Source: Oligoflexia bacterium (GTDB taxonomy: Bacteria; Bdellovibrionota; UBA1018). Taken from it: 6,701 bases of DNA. Shown in pieces: positions 1 through 6,404 of this stretch (the first letter of the stretch is position 1; each line of letters opens with the position of its first letter). Location of the stretch: positions 1 through 6,701 of the forward strand of contig CAINWE010000061.1 in the NCBI GenBank assembly GCA_903854365.1, read 5' to 3'. The translations under genes and the position numbers were made by a program. The notes under the pieces are model-generated. The model had not been told where the DNA came from and did no database searches. It saw only the letters and a list, made by a program, of their open reading frames with translations.

Positions 1-449
1 CCGGAACCCGAGACCAATCGCCCTAGCTTTTTCGCTCGCTGCTCCTGAACAGAGTCATACAACCGTCCCTTGACACGAGCCCCCAAACCCTTGGCAATCT
101 GATGCGACACTTGCACAGCACAACGATCAAAATTGGTGTGACAAGCGATCACCGCAATCCCTCGATGCGCTGCCTCAAACGCCAACGTGCCGGGCACCCA
201 GCGCGAAATTCCGCGAGTTTTTGGAAATAAACACGGGTGATGGGTCACTATCACCGATATCCGCCTCTGGGTGGCGAGCTCGATCGCTTCTTCAGTCAAA
301 TCGATCGAAACCACTGCTCCCGAGGACTTCCAAGCAGGATCTCCGACAAGAAGACCAACATTATCCCACTCCTCAGCAAATGACGCAGGCGCCCGCTCCT
401 CGAGAAAGCTCAGAATCTCTTTCACTGTTTTAGAACTTTTTGAAATCAT
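1..449 (-). CDS. NIF3/YbgI-family dinuclear metal-binding protein, N-terminal part (cut by window edge)
   Basis: Reading the minus strand from the ATG at 449 gives 149 codons that stay open to the window edge, so the C-terminal half or more is missing. Three family signatures are visible: an N-terminal EEWDNVGLLVGD segment (about residues 26-37), the THHP metal-ligand motif (H70, H71) and CHTNFD (residues 103-108). In NIF3/YbgI proteins these histidines and the aspartate bind a two-metal centre inside a toroidal hexamer. The family is cytosolic; its biochemical role is unsettled, and it is often annotated as a GTP cyclohydrolase type 2 homologue. The start is well defined: an in-frame TGA lies 11 codons upstream with no ATG, GTG or TTG in between, although no good Shine-Dalgarno precedes it. 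It is divergent from mltD. Family assignment is firm; function is not. Confidence 0.88.
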   Translation of the reverse strand, partial: MISKSSKTVKEILSFLEERAPASFAEEWDNVGLLVGDPAWKSSGAVVSIDLTEEAIELATQRRISVIVTHHPCLFPKTRGISRWVPGTLAFEAAHRGIAVIACHTNFDRCAVQVSHQIAKGLGARVKGRLYDSVQEQRAKKLGRLVSGS

Positions 450-463
450 AGAGTTTTCGGTTA

Positions 464-492
464 TTGACCATCGCGCACGAAGTCAAGATTAA
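464..492. promoter_or_regulatory. Candidate overlapping divergent promoters / TTGAC inverted repeat
   Basis: In the 106-bp spacer between the NIF3-like gene and mltD, TTGAC (464-468) and GTCAA (482-486) form a perfect 5-bp inverted repeat with a 13-bp centre. Read outward, each arm is a -35-like element: TTGACC on the plus strand, with GATTAA 17 bp downstream (487-492), and TTGACT on the minus strand, with TAACCG 17 bp downstream (463-458). Both -10 candidates are poor, so this may be a protein-binding site or chance rather than two promoters. If the minus-strand promoter is real, its start point falls within a few bases of the NIF3 ATG, giving a nearly leaderless transcript. Confidence 0.25.
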
Positions 493-555
493 AGTTCCGA
501 AGCGAAACTCTGGATAACCTTTGATTTTACTTTTTCTTCCTGCCATGCTTTCGTC

Positions 556-1770
556 GTGGGATTCAATCCATTCATTAAAATCAAACCCTGGAGCGTAATA
601 GGGATTCTTGCCGCAGGTTGCGCGACTCCACATCCCCATTCCGAACCTAGAGGCTTAGCCGCAATTCCGGCCGTTGCACAGCAACACCCAGTCTTGGCGC
701 CCATCGCAGTCGAGGACTTACTCACTTCAAAGCCTGACGCCGGAACAGAAATCAAAAAAGAAATCTCGGCCAGCAATCCACCTCCCCCACCTGGCGCTCC
801 ACTCGGAGACATCCCGCTCGAGCTCAATGAACACGTACAAAAATGGATCCTTTATTTTACCAAGAAGGACCGAGAACGTTTCCAAAGGTTTCTCAATCAA
901 GGTGAACAATACCGTGAGGTTGTTGAGAACGTCCTCGAGCAAAATCAACTCCCGCCTGAACTGTATTACTTAGCCATGATTGAAAGTGGCTACAGCACTC
1001 GGGCCACTTCGCTGGCCAAGGCAGCAGGGGTCTGGCAATTCATCCCCGCAACAGGCAAACGATATGGGCTTGAAGTCAACCCCTACAACGACGAACGGCG
1101 AGACCCGATCCGAGCCACCGAAGCTGCGGCAAAATACCTCAGGGATCTGTACAATGTTTTTGGGTCTTGGTACCTCGCCGTGGCAGCTTACAATGCTGGG
1201 GAGTTCAGAATCATGACGTCCGTCATTCGAGGCAAGAGCAGAGATTTTTGGACTTTAGTCAAAAAAGGCGTCCTCCCAGCAGAAACTGCAGACTACATTC
1301 CAAAATTCTTAGCTGCGATTCAAATTGGGGAAAATGGAGCTGATTACGGATTCGCAGAGCCGACGTCAGAGAAATACCCAAACCTGCGAGCAATCGAGGT
1401 CCCGTCGCCTACGCGCCTCCTCGATCTCGCAAAACTCATCAAACTCGCGCCCGACGAGCTGAAAAGACTCAACCCAAATCTACGATCCGAAATCACGCCC
1501 CCAAACAACAAACATTATGACGTTTGGGTTCCGGAAGAATACGTCCAAAACTTTGATCCTCAAAAGGTTCAACTCGCCCAGTTTCGCGTCTCGCATCGCA
1601 CTTATAAAAAACCGAGCATCATCCGCTATCGAGTCAAAAAAGGCGACCACCTCAACCAAATTGCCCAAAGATTCAACACGTCCGTCCGTGCTCTTCAAAC
1701 GAGCAATTCCCTCCGAAAGCGTCAGATCTACGTAGGACAAATTCTCAAAATCCGCGCTCGAGGTACGTGA
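556..1770 (+). CDS. mltD: MltD-like membrane-bound lytic murein transglycosylase with LysM domain
   Basis: Lytic transglycosylases cleave the MurNAc-GlcNAc bond of peptidoglycan and leave 1,6-anhydro-MurNAc ends. The 404-residue product starts with a lipoprotein signal: lysines at 8 and 10, a short hydrophobic stretch, then the lipobox LAAGC with C22 as lipidated residue. Ala at +2 is compatible with outer-membrane sorting. A proline-rich linker (74-82) leads to the SLT domain (about 130-250), with LPPELYYLAMIESGY carrying the likely catalytic E143, then AAGVWQFIPATGKRYGL and AAYNAGE. Residues 282-326 look like a degenerate LysM; 357-399 is a clear LysM (YRVKKGDHLNQIAQRFN), a peptidoglycan-binding module. 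The GTG at 556 is the first possible start that keeps the signal peptide: the frame is open from 493 but has no other ATG/GTG/TTG. No Shine-Dalgarno is evident, so the start is less sure than the family. The TGA stop falls in an IS-end-like segment. Confidence 0.9.
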   Translation: MGFNPFIKIKPWSVIGILAAGCATPHPHSEPRGLAAIPAVAQQHPVLAPIAVEDLLTSKPDAGTEIKKEISASNPPPPPGAPLGDIPLELNEHVQKWILYFTKKDRERFQRFLNQGEQYREVVENVLEQNQLPPELYYLAMIESGYSTRATSLAKAAGVWQFIPATGKRYGLEVNPYNDERRDPIRATEAAAKYLRDLYNVFGSWYLAVAAYNAGEFRIMTSVIRGKSRDFWTLVKKGVLPAETADYIPKFLAAIQIGENGADYGFAEPTSEKYPNLRAIEVPSPTRLLDLAKLIKLAPDELKRLNPNLRSEITPPNNKHYDVWVPEEYVQNFDPQKVQLAQFRVSHRTYKKPSIIRYRVKKGDHLNQIAQRFNTSVRALQTSNSLRKRQIYVGQILKIRARGT

Positions 1771-1827
1771 CGTCCTCCTCTCACTGAAGTGAGAGACTTC
1801 CCGCAGGGGTGCAACGTCCTGCACCGA
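1767..1827 (-). mobile_element. Solo IS200/IS605-type right-end-like segment (possible remnant)
   Basis: On the minus strand this stretch has the layout typical of the right ends of IS200/IS605-type elements, which also form the 3' scaffold of TnpB guide (omega) RNAs. First comes the hairpin GGTGCA-N6-TGCACC (1808-1825), then GCGGGAAGTC, then a 7-bp hairpin CTCTCAC-TTCA-GTGAGAG (1778-1795), then GAGGACGTCAC ending at 1767. The resemblance is from memory of such ends, not a search. No tnpA, tnpB or left end is visible, so it would be a decayed or solo end. It could instead be an ordinary paired-hairpin terminator between the convergent mltD and tRNA genes, though no T-tract follows either hairpin. 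The mltD stop codon (1768-1770) lies inside it. Confidence 0.4.
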
Positions 1828-1861
1828 ACTAAAAGGTGATCTGACCTGAATTTTCAGAAAC

Positions 1862-1938
1862 TGGTAGGCCCAGAGGGACTCGAACCCCCGACCAATCCGT
1901 TATGAGCGGACTGCTCTAACCAGCTGAGCTATGGGCCT
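1862..1938 (-). tRNA. tRNA-Ile2 (anticodon CAU; elongator Met is the alternative)
   Basis: The minus strand folds into a complete 77-nt cloverleaf including an encoded CCA (1862-1864). Acceptor stem AGGCCCA/TGGGCCT is fully paired, D-stem GCTC/GAGC, anticodon stem GTCCG/CGGAT closes the loop CTCATAA with CAU at 1902-1904, variable loop TGGTC, and T-arm GGGGG-TTCGAGT-CCCTC. A CAU anticodon fits initiator Met, elongator Met or Ile2. The A1-U72 pair with A73 matches bacterial tRNA-Ile and excludes a typical initiator; the CTCATAA loop and TGGTC variable loop also resemble known Ile2. If so, TilS would convert C34 to lysidine so that it reads AUA codons. It starts only 7 bp after the rpoD stop on the same strand, so it is probably co-transcribed and cut out by RNase P. 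Confidence 0.93.
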
Positions 1939-1945
1939 CCAGGAA

Positions 1946-3781
1946 TTATGAGTCAATAAACGCTTTAAGCAGCTTGGCCCGAGAAGGATGCCGAAGCTTA
2001 CGAAGCGCCTTCGCCTCAATCTGCCGAATTCTTTCGCGGGTCACGAAAAAATCCTGACCTACCTCTTCCAAGGTGTGATCTGACTTCTCACCGATCCCAA
2101 AGCGCATCCGAAGCACTTTTTCCTCTCGCGGAGTCAAGGTGGACAACACCTTACGAGTCTGTTCGGAAAGATTAATATTCATCACAGCATCGGCAGGATT
2201 GATGATCTTCTTATCTTCGATGAAATCTCCAAGATAAGAATCTTCCTCTTCCCCAATCGGAGTTTCAAGAGAGATAGGCTCCTTAGCGATCTTAAGAACC
2301 TTTCTCACTTTATCAACAGGAAGCTCCATCTTAACGGCGATTTCCTCAGGCGTGGGCTCGCGTCCCAACTGCTGAACGAGCAGACGAGATGTCCGAATCA
2401 ACTTATTAATTGTTTCGATCATGTGAACAGGAATTCGAATGGTTCTGGCCTGATCAGCAATGGCTCGGGTAATCGCTTGACGAATCCACCAGGTGGCATA
2501 AGTTGAGAACTTATAGCCTCGGCGATATTCGAACTTGTCAACTGCCTTCATCAATCCAATATTGCCTTCTTGAATTAAGTCTAGAAACTGTAACCCACGA
2601 TTGGTGTATTTTTTGGCGATCGAAACCACAAGTCGAAGATTAGCCTCGACCAGCTCACTTTTCGCTTGATCAGCTTTTCTTTCTCCAATGGTGAGCGTAT
2701 CGTGAATCCGACGCAACTCATCCACGGAAATACCGGCCTCCTCCTCTAGACGACTCACCTTTCTATTGGTCTCATCATCCTGAGTAAGAAGCTGTGAAAG
2801 CTTGGGGGCCGTCACATCATAAGTTTTACAAAGTGCTGGGTGACTCTCTGGACCTCGATTAAATTCTTCGTGAATTTTAGCGATTTCTTTCAATTCTTTC
2901 AGGCCTAAAAACGCGAAAACTCTTCTCCGCTCATCAATCAAATCTTTTCCGCGAATCCAAAAGCCCTTAATTTTTCCCGAGAGCGCATTAATGGTTTTTC
3001 GGTTGAAAGCAATATTTTCAAACGCGATCTCAACCTGCTTTTCCCGCTTTTTAATTTCTTGAAGAAGCTGTTCTTTCTGCTTGCCCGTTTTCTTACCATC
3101 AGCAGAAACGGTCTCGTCCATTTTCTCCTGAACGCTCACCAAAGCCTTCACTTTGGCAGTCGCTGCAGTCACACGATCCAAATATTTTTTCTCATCATCG
3201 AGGGAGACCTCTTCGTCTACACCACGAATGACATCCTTCACTTTGGTGCGACCTGACTCCAGTCGCTCGCCTAAATCTACAATCGCCAACGTCCCTAATT
3301 TAGAAGCCAAAAGAGCCCGAAGAATTTCAACTTCTCCTTCTTCAATGCGCTTCGCAATTTCAACTTCCCCTTCGCGGGTCAAGAGAGAAACACTGCCCAT
3401 TTTCTTCAGATAAAGCTTAACGGGATCTGCACCACGAGCTAAGTCAGCAGCGACAGCGCCTTCTTCCGCGCCTTCTTCCGCGGGGCCTGCGCCACCTACA
3501 CTCAGTGGTCCTTCTTCCGACTCTTCCTCTTCGTCGGATTCTTTGGGCCGCTTGGCAGAATCAATGACCTCGATCTCATTTTCGCCAAGAAGATTCATGA
3601 CTTCATCGATGACTTCCGGAGTAATCATCTCCGGAGGCATCAATTCATTCACTTCTTCATAACTGAGGTATCCGCGCTGGACACCCATATCGAGAAGTTT
3701 TTTGATCTCTTTATTTTTACTTAAATTATTTCCACTCTCAGCTTTTTGAGAGGACAAGGTGGCGTCCTTATTCTTCGTCAT
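1946..3781 (-). CDS. rpoD: Primary RNA polymerase sigma factor RpoD (sigma-70)
   Basis: This is the housekeeping sigma factor that directs RNA polymerase to -35/-10 promoters. All sigma-70 group 1 regions are present in 611 residues: region 1.1 (about 22-75, IKKLLDMGVQRGYLSYEEVN), an acidic Glu/Gly/Ala linker (76-117), region 1.2 (118-150, DPVKLYLKKMG), a long non-conserved region (about 150-370), region 2 (380-452) with the -10 recognition helix YATWWIRQAITRAI, region 3 (453-525) with the sigma finger EEDSYLGDFIEDK, and region 4 (540-611) with the -35 recognition helix TRERIRQIEAKALRKLRHPS. Length and order are normal. Position 579 is Phe (VGQDFFVTRER), where I expect an acidic or small residue. 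The ATG overlaps the end of dnaG by 14 bp; AAGGA (3796-3800) lies 14 nt upstream, a long spacing that suggests help from translational coupling. It is the last protein gene of the operon. Confidence 0.98.
   Translation of the reverse strand: MTKNKDATLSSQKAESGNNLSKNKEIKKLLDMGVQRGYLSYEEVNELMPPEMITPEVIDEVMNLLGENEIEVIDSAKRPKESDEEEESEEGPLSVGGAGPAEEGAEEGAVAADLARGADPVKLYLKKMGSVSLLTREGEVEIAKRIEEGEVEILRALLASKLGTLAIVDLGERLESGRTKVKDVIRGVDEEVSLDDEKKYLDRVTAATAKVKALVSVQEKMDETVSADGKKTGKQKEQLLQEIKKREKQVEIAFENIAFNRKTINALSGKIKGFWIRGKDLIDERRRVFAFLGLKELKEIAKIHEEFNRGPESHPALCKTYDVTAPKLSQLLTQDDETNRKVSRLEEEAGISVDELRRIHDTLTIGERKADQAKSELVEANLRLVVSIAKKYTNRGLQFLDLIQEGNIGLMKAVDKFEYRRGYKFSTYATWWIRQAITRAIADQARTIRIPVHMIETINKLIRTSRLLVQQLGREPTPEEIAVKMELPVDKVRKVLKIAKEPISLETPIGEEEDSYLGDFIEDKKIINPADAVMNINLSEQTRKVLSTLTPREEKVLRMRFGIGEKSDHTLEEVGQDFFVTRERIRQIEAKALRKLRHPSRAKLLKAFIDS
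3456..3479. repeat. Two 12-bp direct repeats inside rpoD (acidic linker)
   Basis: GCGCCTTCTTCC occurs twice in tandem (3456-3467 and 3468-3479). It is in frame and encodes the repeated Glu-Glu-Gly-Ala unit in the linker between sigma regions 1.1 and 1.2, so copy-number change would alter linker length by four residues without a frameshift. Confidence 0.8.
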
Positions 3782-5648
3782 AGAAGCTGTTAAATTCCTT
3801 CATTTTGCGCTGAACGTCAAGGTATTCTTTCATGAGTTTTGCTTGTAAGCCAGCGTCATTTTTAGCTTCTGCTTGCACAATTTGTCGTCGGAGCTGCTGC
3901 GAAAATCGTGCCCACTTCTTCGCGACGCCCTTAGAAAGAGCAGCTTTAAATTGATCTAGCTGAATTTCAGTGCCCTCCGCGAGCATCACCCCCGTTACCA
4001 CAGATCGAATTTGCTCGTCGGCAGAACTCCATTCAACTGTTTTCAAGCTTGAGCCTTGAGCAGAGAACCACTCGACCGCAGGAGCGTACTCAAAAAGACT
4101 TCCAGGACCCTGCCCGGGAGGAAGCCGATCTCCACACTCCACGAACGCACTCATAAACTCTCCTCCTTGAGCAAGTCCAGAGAGGAGAATACGATCAAGA
4201 GCTCCTAACTGTTGATTTTTTGAAACTCCAGGCTGCATCAATTTTTCACCCTGCACCGGCTGAATCACGCCCGCACTCCTCGATGACCCAGCGACCCCCA
4301 CCCCAACAGCCCCAACCACTAGAGATCGAGAAACCCGAAGCTCTTTTTGCACTCTTTCCATTCTCACGTCTCGTCCCAATGGATCATTTAAACGTGCCAG
4401 CCACTTACCCACCTTCTTCAAGGCCTGCGTTTGTGCTTCAGCATCCTTTTGCCCGGCCAATAGAGTAGCTTCAATCTCAGTATCAAGAATAGGTCGAGCT
4501 CGTGCCAAAAGCTCGGCCAATTGCTCTTTTCCACCCGGACGAATCTGTCCAGACGCGGTATCTAGCAACACCTCGTCTGGATCGAGGCCATCCGGTAACT
4601 GAGCACCCTGAAGCACCCACCCGAGATCGAGTCCGGTTTCCATCGCTCGTAACGTAGCCGAAACACCTGCCGAATCGCCGTCAAAAAGCACGACCACTCG
4701 ACTGGCCAGTCGTTTGAAGACGTTCAAATGCTCTGCGGTTAACGCCGTACCGCAAGTCGCAACGACGTTTTTAAATCCTGCTGCATACAAAGTCAGAACG
4801 TCGAAATAACCCTCCACCAAAATGAGCTCGTCCTTTTCTCGAATATATTTTTGAGCTTGAAACAGGCCAAACGCGAGCCGACTTTTATGAAATACCAGGG
4901 ACTCAGGTGAATTGAGGTACTTTGGAGCATCCTGATCCGACATAATCCGACCCCCAAAACCTGCAACTTTTCCCCTGAGATTTAAAATTGGAAAAACTAT
5001 TCGATTGCGAAATAAATCAAAGGTTCCATTTGCCGACGGACGAACCAAGCCCAGCTCAGAAGCCAACTCGAGGGGGGCTTTTTTTTGGCCCAGATGCTCC
5101 GCCAGAGCCCCCCACCCTCCAGATGCAACTCCCACATAAAAAGCTTCCTGATATTCGGGTCCGACACCTCTGAGCGCCAAATATCGCCGGGCCTGAGCAT
5201 CCGCCTTGAGGCCATTTCGAAAATAGCTCGCCGTAAACCGGTTTAACCGAAAAGCAAGCGCTTGCTTCTCCTGAAGTTTTCGCTTTTGCTCAGAGTCTTT
5301 ACCGTCTGCACCCTGACGATTCCAATCGGCAGGCAGCGGGATTCTCGCCCGCTCAAGGAGCTCTTCTAATGCCTCATTGAAACTCAATGCTGAGACCTCC
5401 ATGACAAACGTCACGAGATCCCCACCCCGCTTGCACCCATAACAATGGTAAAGCTGCTTATTTTCGTTAACACTAAACGAAGGAGTTCGCTCAGAATGGA
5501 AGGGACAAAGCCCAACATAATTCGAGCCGGTTTTACGAAGTACAACGTTCTCTCCGACAACCTCGACAATATTGACCGCGTCTTTAACTTTTCGAACGAG
5601 GTCGGCTAACCCTGCCCGATTTTTTCTCGGACTAATTGATTCACCCAT
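3768..5648 (-). CDS. dnaG: DNA primase DnaG
   Basis: DnaG makes the RNA primers for chromosome replication while bound to the replicative helicase. The 626-residue protein carries an N-terminal CHC2 zinc-binding domain (about 18-105; C48, H51, C69, C72 in CPFH...CYGC), followed by the RNA polymerase core. The core includes FGGRI (231-235) and KYLNSPES (243-250), then the Toprim domain with EGYFD (E279, D283) and LFDGDSAG (D323, D325), the expected metal-binding acidic residues. The C-terminal 190 residues are divergent and should be the helicase-binding domain; I see no motif there. The start is fixed: an in-frame TGA sits three codons before the ATG at 5648, and there is no other start before the conserved zinc domain. 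It therefore truly overlaps the end of yqeY by 43 bp. Its stop overlaps the rpoD start by 14 bp. Confidence 0.98.
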   Translation of the reverse strand: MGESISPRKNRAGLADLVRKVKDAVNIVEVVGENVVLRKTGSNYVGLCPFHSERTPSFSVNENKQLYHCYGCKRGGDLVTFVMEVSALSFNEALEELLERARIPLPADWNRQGADGKDSEQKRKLQEKQALAFRLNRFTASYFRNGLKADAQARRYLALRGVGPEYQEAFYVGVASGGWGALAEHLGQKKAPLELASELGLVRPSANGTFDLFRNRIVFPILNLRGKVAGFGGRIMSDQDAPKYLNSPESLVFHKSRLAFGLFQAQKYIREKDELILVEGYFDVLTLYAAGFKNVVATCGTALTAEHLNVFKRLASRVVVLFDGDSAGVSATLRAMETGLDLGWVLQGAQLPDGLDPDEVLLDTASGQIRPGGKEQLAELLARARPILDTEIEATLLAGQKDAEAQTQALKKVGKWLARLNDPLGRDVRMERVQKELRVSRSLVVGAVGVGVAGSSRSAGVIQPVQGEKLMQPGVSKNQQLGALDRILLSGLAQGGEFMSAFVECGDRLPPGQGPGSLFEYAPAVEWFSAQGSSLKTVEWSSADEQIRSVVTGVMLAEGTEIQLDQFKAALSKGVAKKWARFSQQLRRQIVQAEAKNDAGLQAKLMKEYLDVQRKMKEFNSFYDEE

Positions 5649-6058
5649 TTTCCATCAGCCCGTCCCTGTACTTTGGGTAGTAGAATTTTCATCACCTGGC
5701 CAAGGTCTTTGGGACCGGTTGCCTTGGCTTCAGAAATTGCCCAATCCACTAGACTTTTGACCTCGGCTTCATCCATCTGAGCTGGCAAAAAGGTCTGTAG
5801 AAATTTTAGCTCTGCTTGCTCTTTGGTCACCAGGTCTTCGCGTCCGCCTTGTCGAAACTGCTCAATAGAATCCTGACGCTGTTTGACTAAAGCAGCCGCA
5901 ATTTTGATGACTCCTGCATCATCTAAATCAACTCGATCATCGATTTCTTTTTTTCTCACTGCAGCATGAAGACTCCGAGCAAAACCTAACTCCTCTTTAT
6001 TGCCTGATTTCATTGCTGTTTTGATTTGGTCAGACAGACGCTCTTTTAAGGTGGCCAT
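5606..6058 (-). CDS. yqeY: GatB/YqeY domain protein (YqeY family)
   Basis: The 150-residue product is full length for the YqeY family, which resembles the C-terminal tRNA-binding part of GatB of the amidotransferase. The standalone proteins have no settled function, and a role around tRNA is only inferred from that homology. Visible family features are the start MATLKERLSDQIKTAMKSG, the charged helix ending in VRKKEID, KQRQDSIEQFRQGGREDL (about 59-76), the LPAQM segment (90-94) near LKFLQTF, and GQVMKILLPKVQGRADGKWVN (about 119-139). AGGAG at 6065-6069 sits 6 nt before the ATG, a good ribosome binding site. It follows the terminator behind rpsU, and its last 13 sense codons and stop overlap the dnaG start. 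YqeY is a frequent neighbour of dnaG and rpoD in several phyla. Confidence 0.93.
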   Translation of the reverse strand: MATLKERLSDQIKTAMKSGNKEELGFARSLHAAVRKKEIDDRVDLDDAGVIKIAAALVKQRQDSIEQFRQGGREDLVTKEQAELKFLQTFLPAQMDEAEVKSLVDWAISEAKATGPKDLGQVMKILLPKVQGRADGKWVNQLVREKIGQG

Positions 6059-6064
6059 AGATTT

Positions 6065-6069
6065 CTCCT
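6065..6069 (-). promoter_or_regulatory. Shine-Dalgarno of yqeY
   Basis: AGGAG on the minus strand, 6 nt before the yqeY ATG. It gives yqeY its own ribosome entry after the rpsU terminator. Confidence 0.8.
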
Positions 6070-6085
6070 GAATTCAGCTCCATGC

Positions 6086-6125
6086 AAAAAGGCCGAGATT
6101 AAATCAAGAGATCTACCCCGGCCTT
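6086..6125 (-). terminator. Rho-independent terminator/attenuator between rpsU and yqeY-dnaG-rpoD
   Basis: On the minus strand AAGGCCG (6125-6119) pairs with CGGCCTT (6095-6089) and runs straight into a T-tract (TTTTT at 6090-6086, two of which are in the stem). The 23-nt apical region can add an inner AGAT/ATCT stem. It lies just behind the rpsU stop. No obvious separate promoter for yqeY is seen, so partial readthrough is expected. This parallels the known attenuator between rpsU and dnaG in the E. coli macromolecular synthesis operon, which raises S21 output over primase and sigma factor. Confidence 0.78.
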
Positions 6126-6141
6126 CCATCACAATAAAAAA

Positions 6142-6342
6142 TTAGACTCGAACAGGACGGCTGCCTTTTTTGACTAGCCTTTTCCTTGCGGCAGCAGCTT
6201 TCTTCTTTCTCTTCACAGAAGGCTTTTCGTAAGCTTCGCGCTTACGAACTTCCGAAAGGATGCCGGCTTTTTCACATTGCTTTTTGAATTTCTTCAAAGC
6301 AGCTTCAAATGAATCTCCCTCACGAATGGTAATACCTGGCAT
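6142..6342 (-). CDS. rpsU: 30S ribosomal protein S21
   Basis: S21 is a small basic protein of the 30S platform that sits near the anti-Shine-Dalgarno region and helps initiation. The 66-residue product begins MPGITIREGDSFEAALKKFK, contains the family segment CEKAGILSEVRKREAYEKPS, and ends in a strongly basic tail (KRKKKAAAARKRLVKKGSRP). I chose the ATG at 6342, not the in-frame ATG at 6366, because an almost perfect ribosome binding site (AAAGGAGGTGA, 6357-6347) lies just before it and because family members start at this Met. It is the first recognisable gene of the operon and is followed by a terminator. Confidence 0.97.
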   Translation of the reverse strand: MPGITIREGDSFEAALKKFKKQCEKAGILSEVRKREAYEKPSVKRKKKAAAARKRLVKKGSRPVRV

Positions 6343-6346
6343 AAAC

Positions 6347-6357
6347 TCACCTCCTTT
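6347..6357 (-). promoter_or_regulatory. Strong Shine-Dalgarno that fixes the rpsU start
   Basis: AAAGGAGGTGA on the minus strand matches the 16S 3' end almost fully, 4 nt before the ATG at 6342. It rules out the longer reading from 6366, which would place it inside the gene. Confidence 0.92.
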
Positions 6358-6378
6358 CGGCCTCAATTCAATCTCAAC

Positions 6379-6404
6379 GAGCCCTTGGGGCCCGCTCTAA
6401 GCGG
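6379..6404 (-). other. Structured rpsU leader (two adjacent hairpins)
   Basis: On the minus strand CCGCT-TAG-AGCGG (6404-6392) is immediately followed by GCCC-CAA-GGGC (6391-6381). A GAGC/GCTC pairing (6397-6394 with 6382-6379) is an alternative that competes with both. There is no T-tract after them, so this is not a terminator. It sits in the presumed 5' leader of rpsU, just downstream of a candidate promoter, where it could protect the mRNA or take part in autoregulation. A regulatory role is inference only. Confidence 0.3.

Noticed and set aside
221..492. Plus-strand open frames of 70-73 codons
   Set aside because: They lie antisense to the NIF3-like coding region, have no family features and no ribosome binding site.
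430..827. Minus-strand frames antisense to the start of mltD
   Set aside because: mltD on the other strand has a clear lipobox and SLT domain; these are shadows with no recognisable protein character.
1480..1824. Minus-strand 114-codon frame running from the IS-like end into mltD
   Set aside because: It is antisense to the LysM-containing part of mltD. Its start lies in the hairpin segment and it has no family signature.
1846..1857. CTGAA-TT-TTCAG palindrome after the tRNA as a terminator
   Set aside because: The loop is too small for the full stem, GC content is low and no T-tract follows on the minus strand.
6343..6366. Eight-residue N-terminal extension of S21
   Set aside because: The extension contains the Shine-Dalgarno itself, and S21 proteins start at the Met encoded at 6342.
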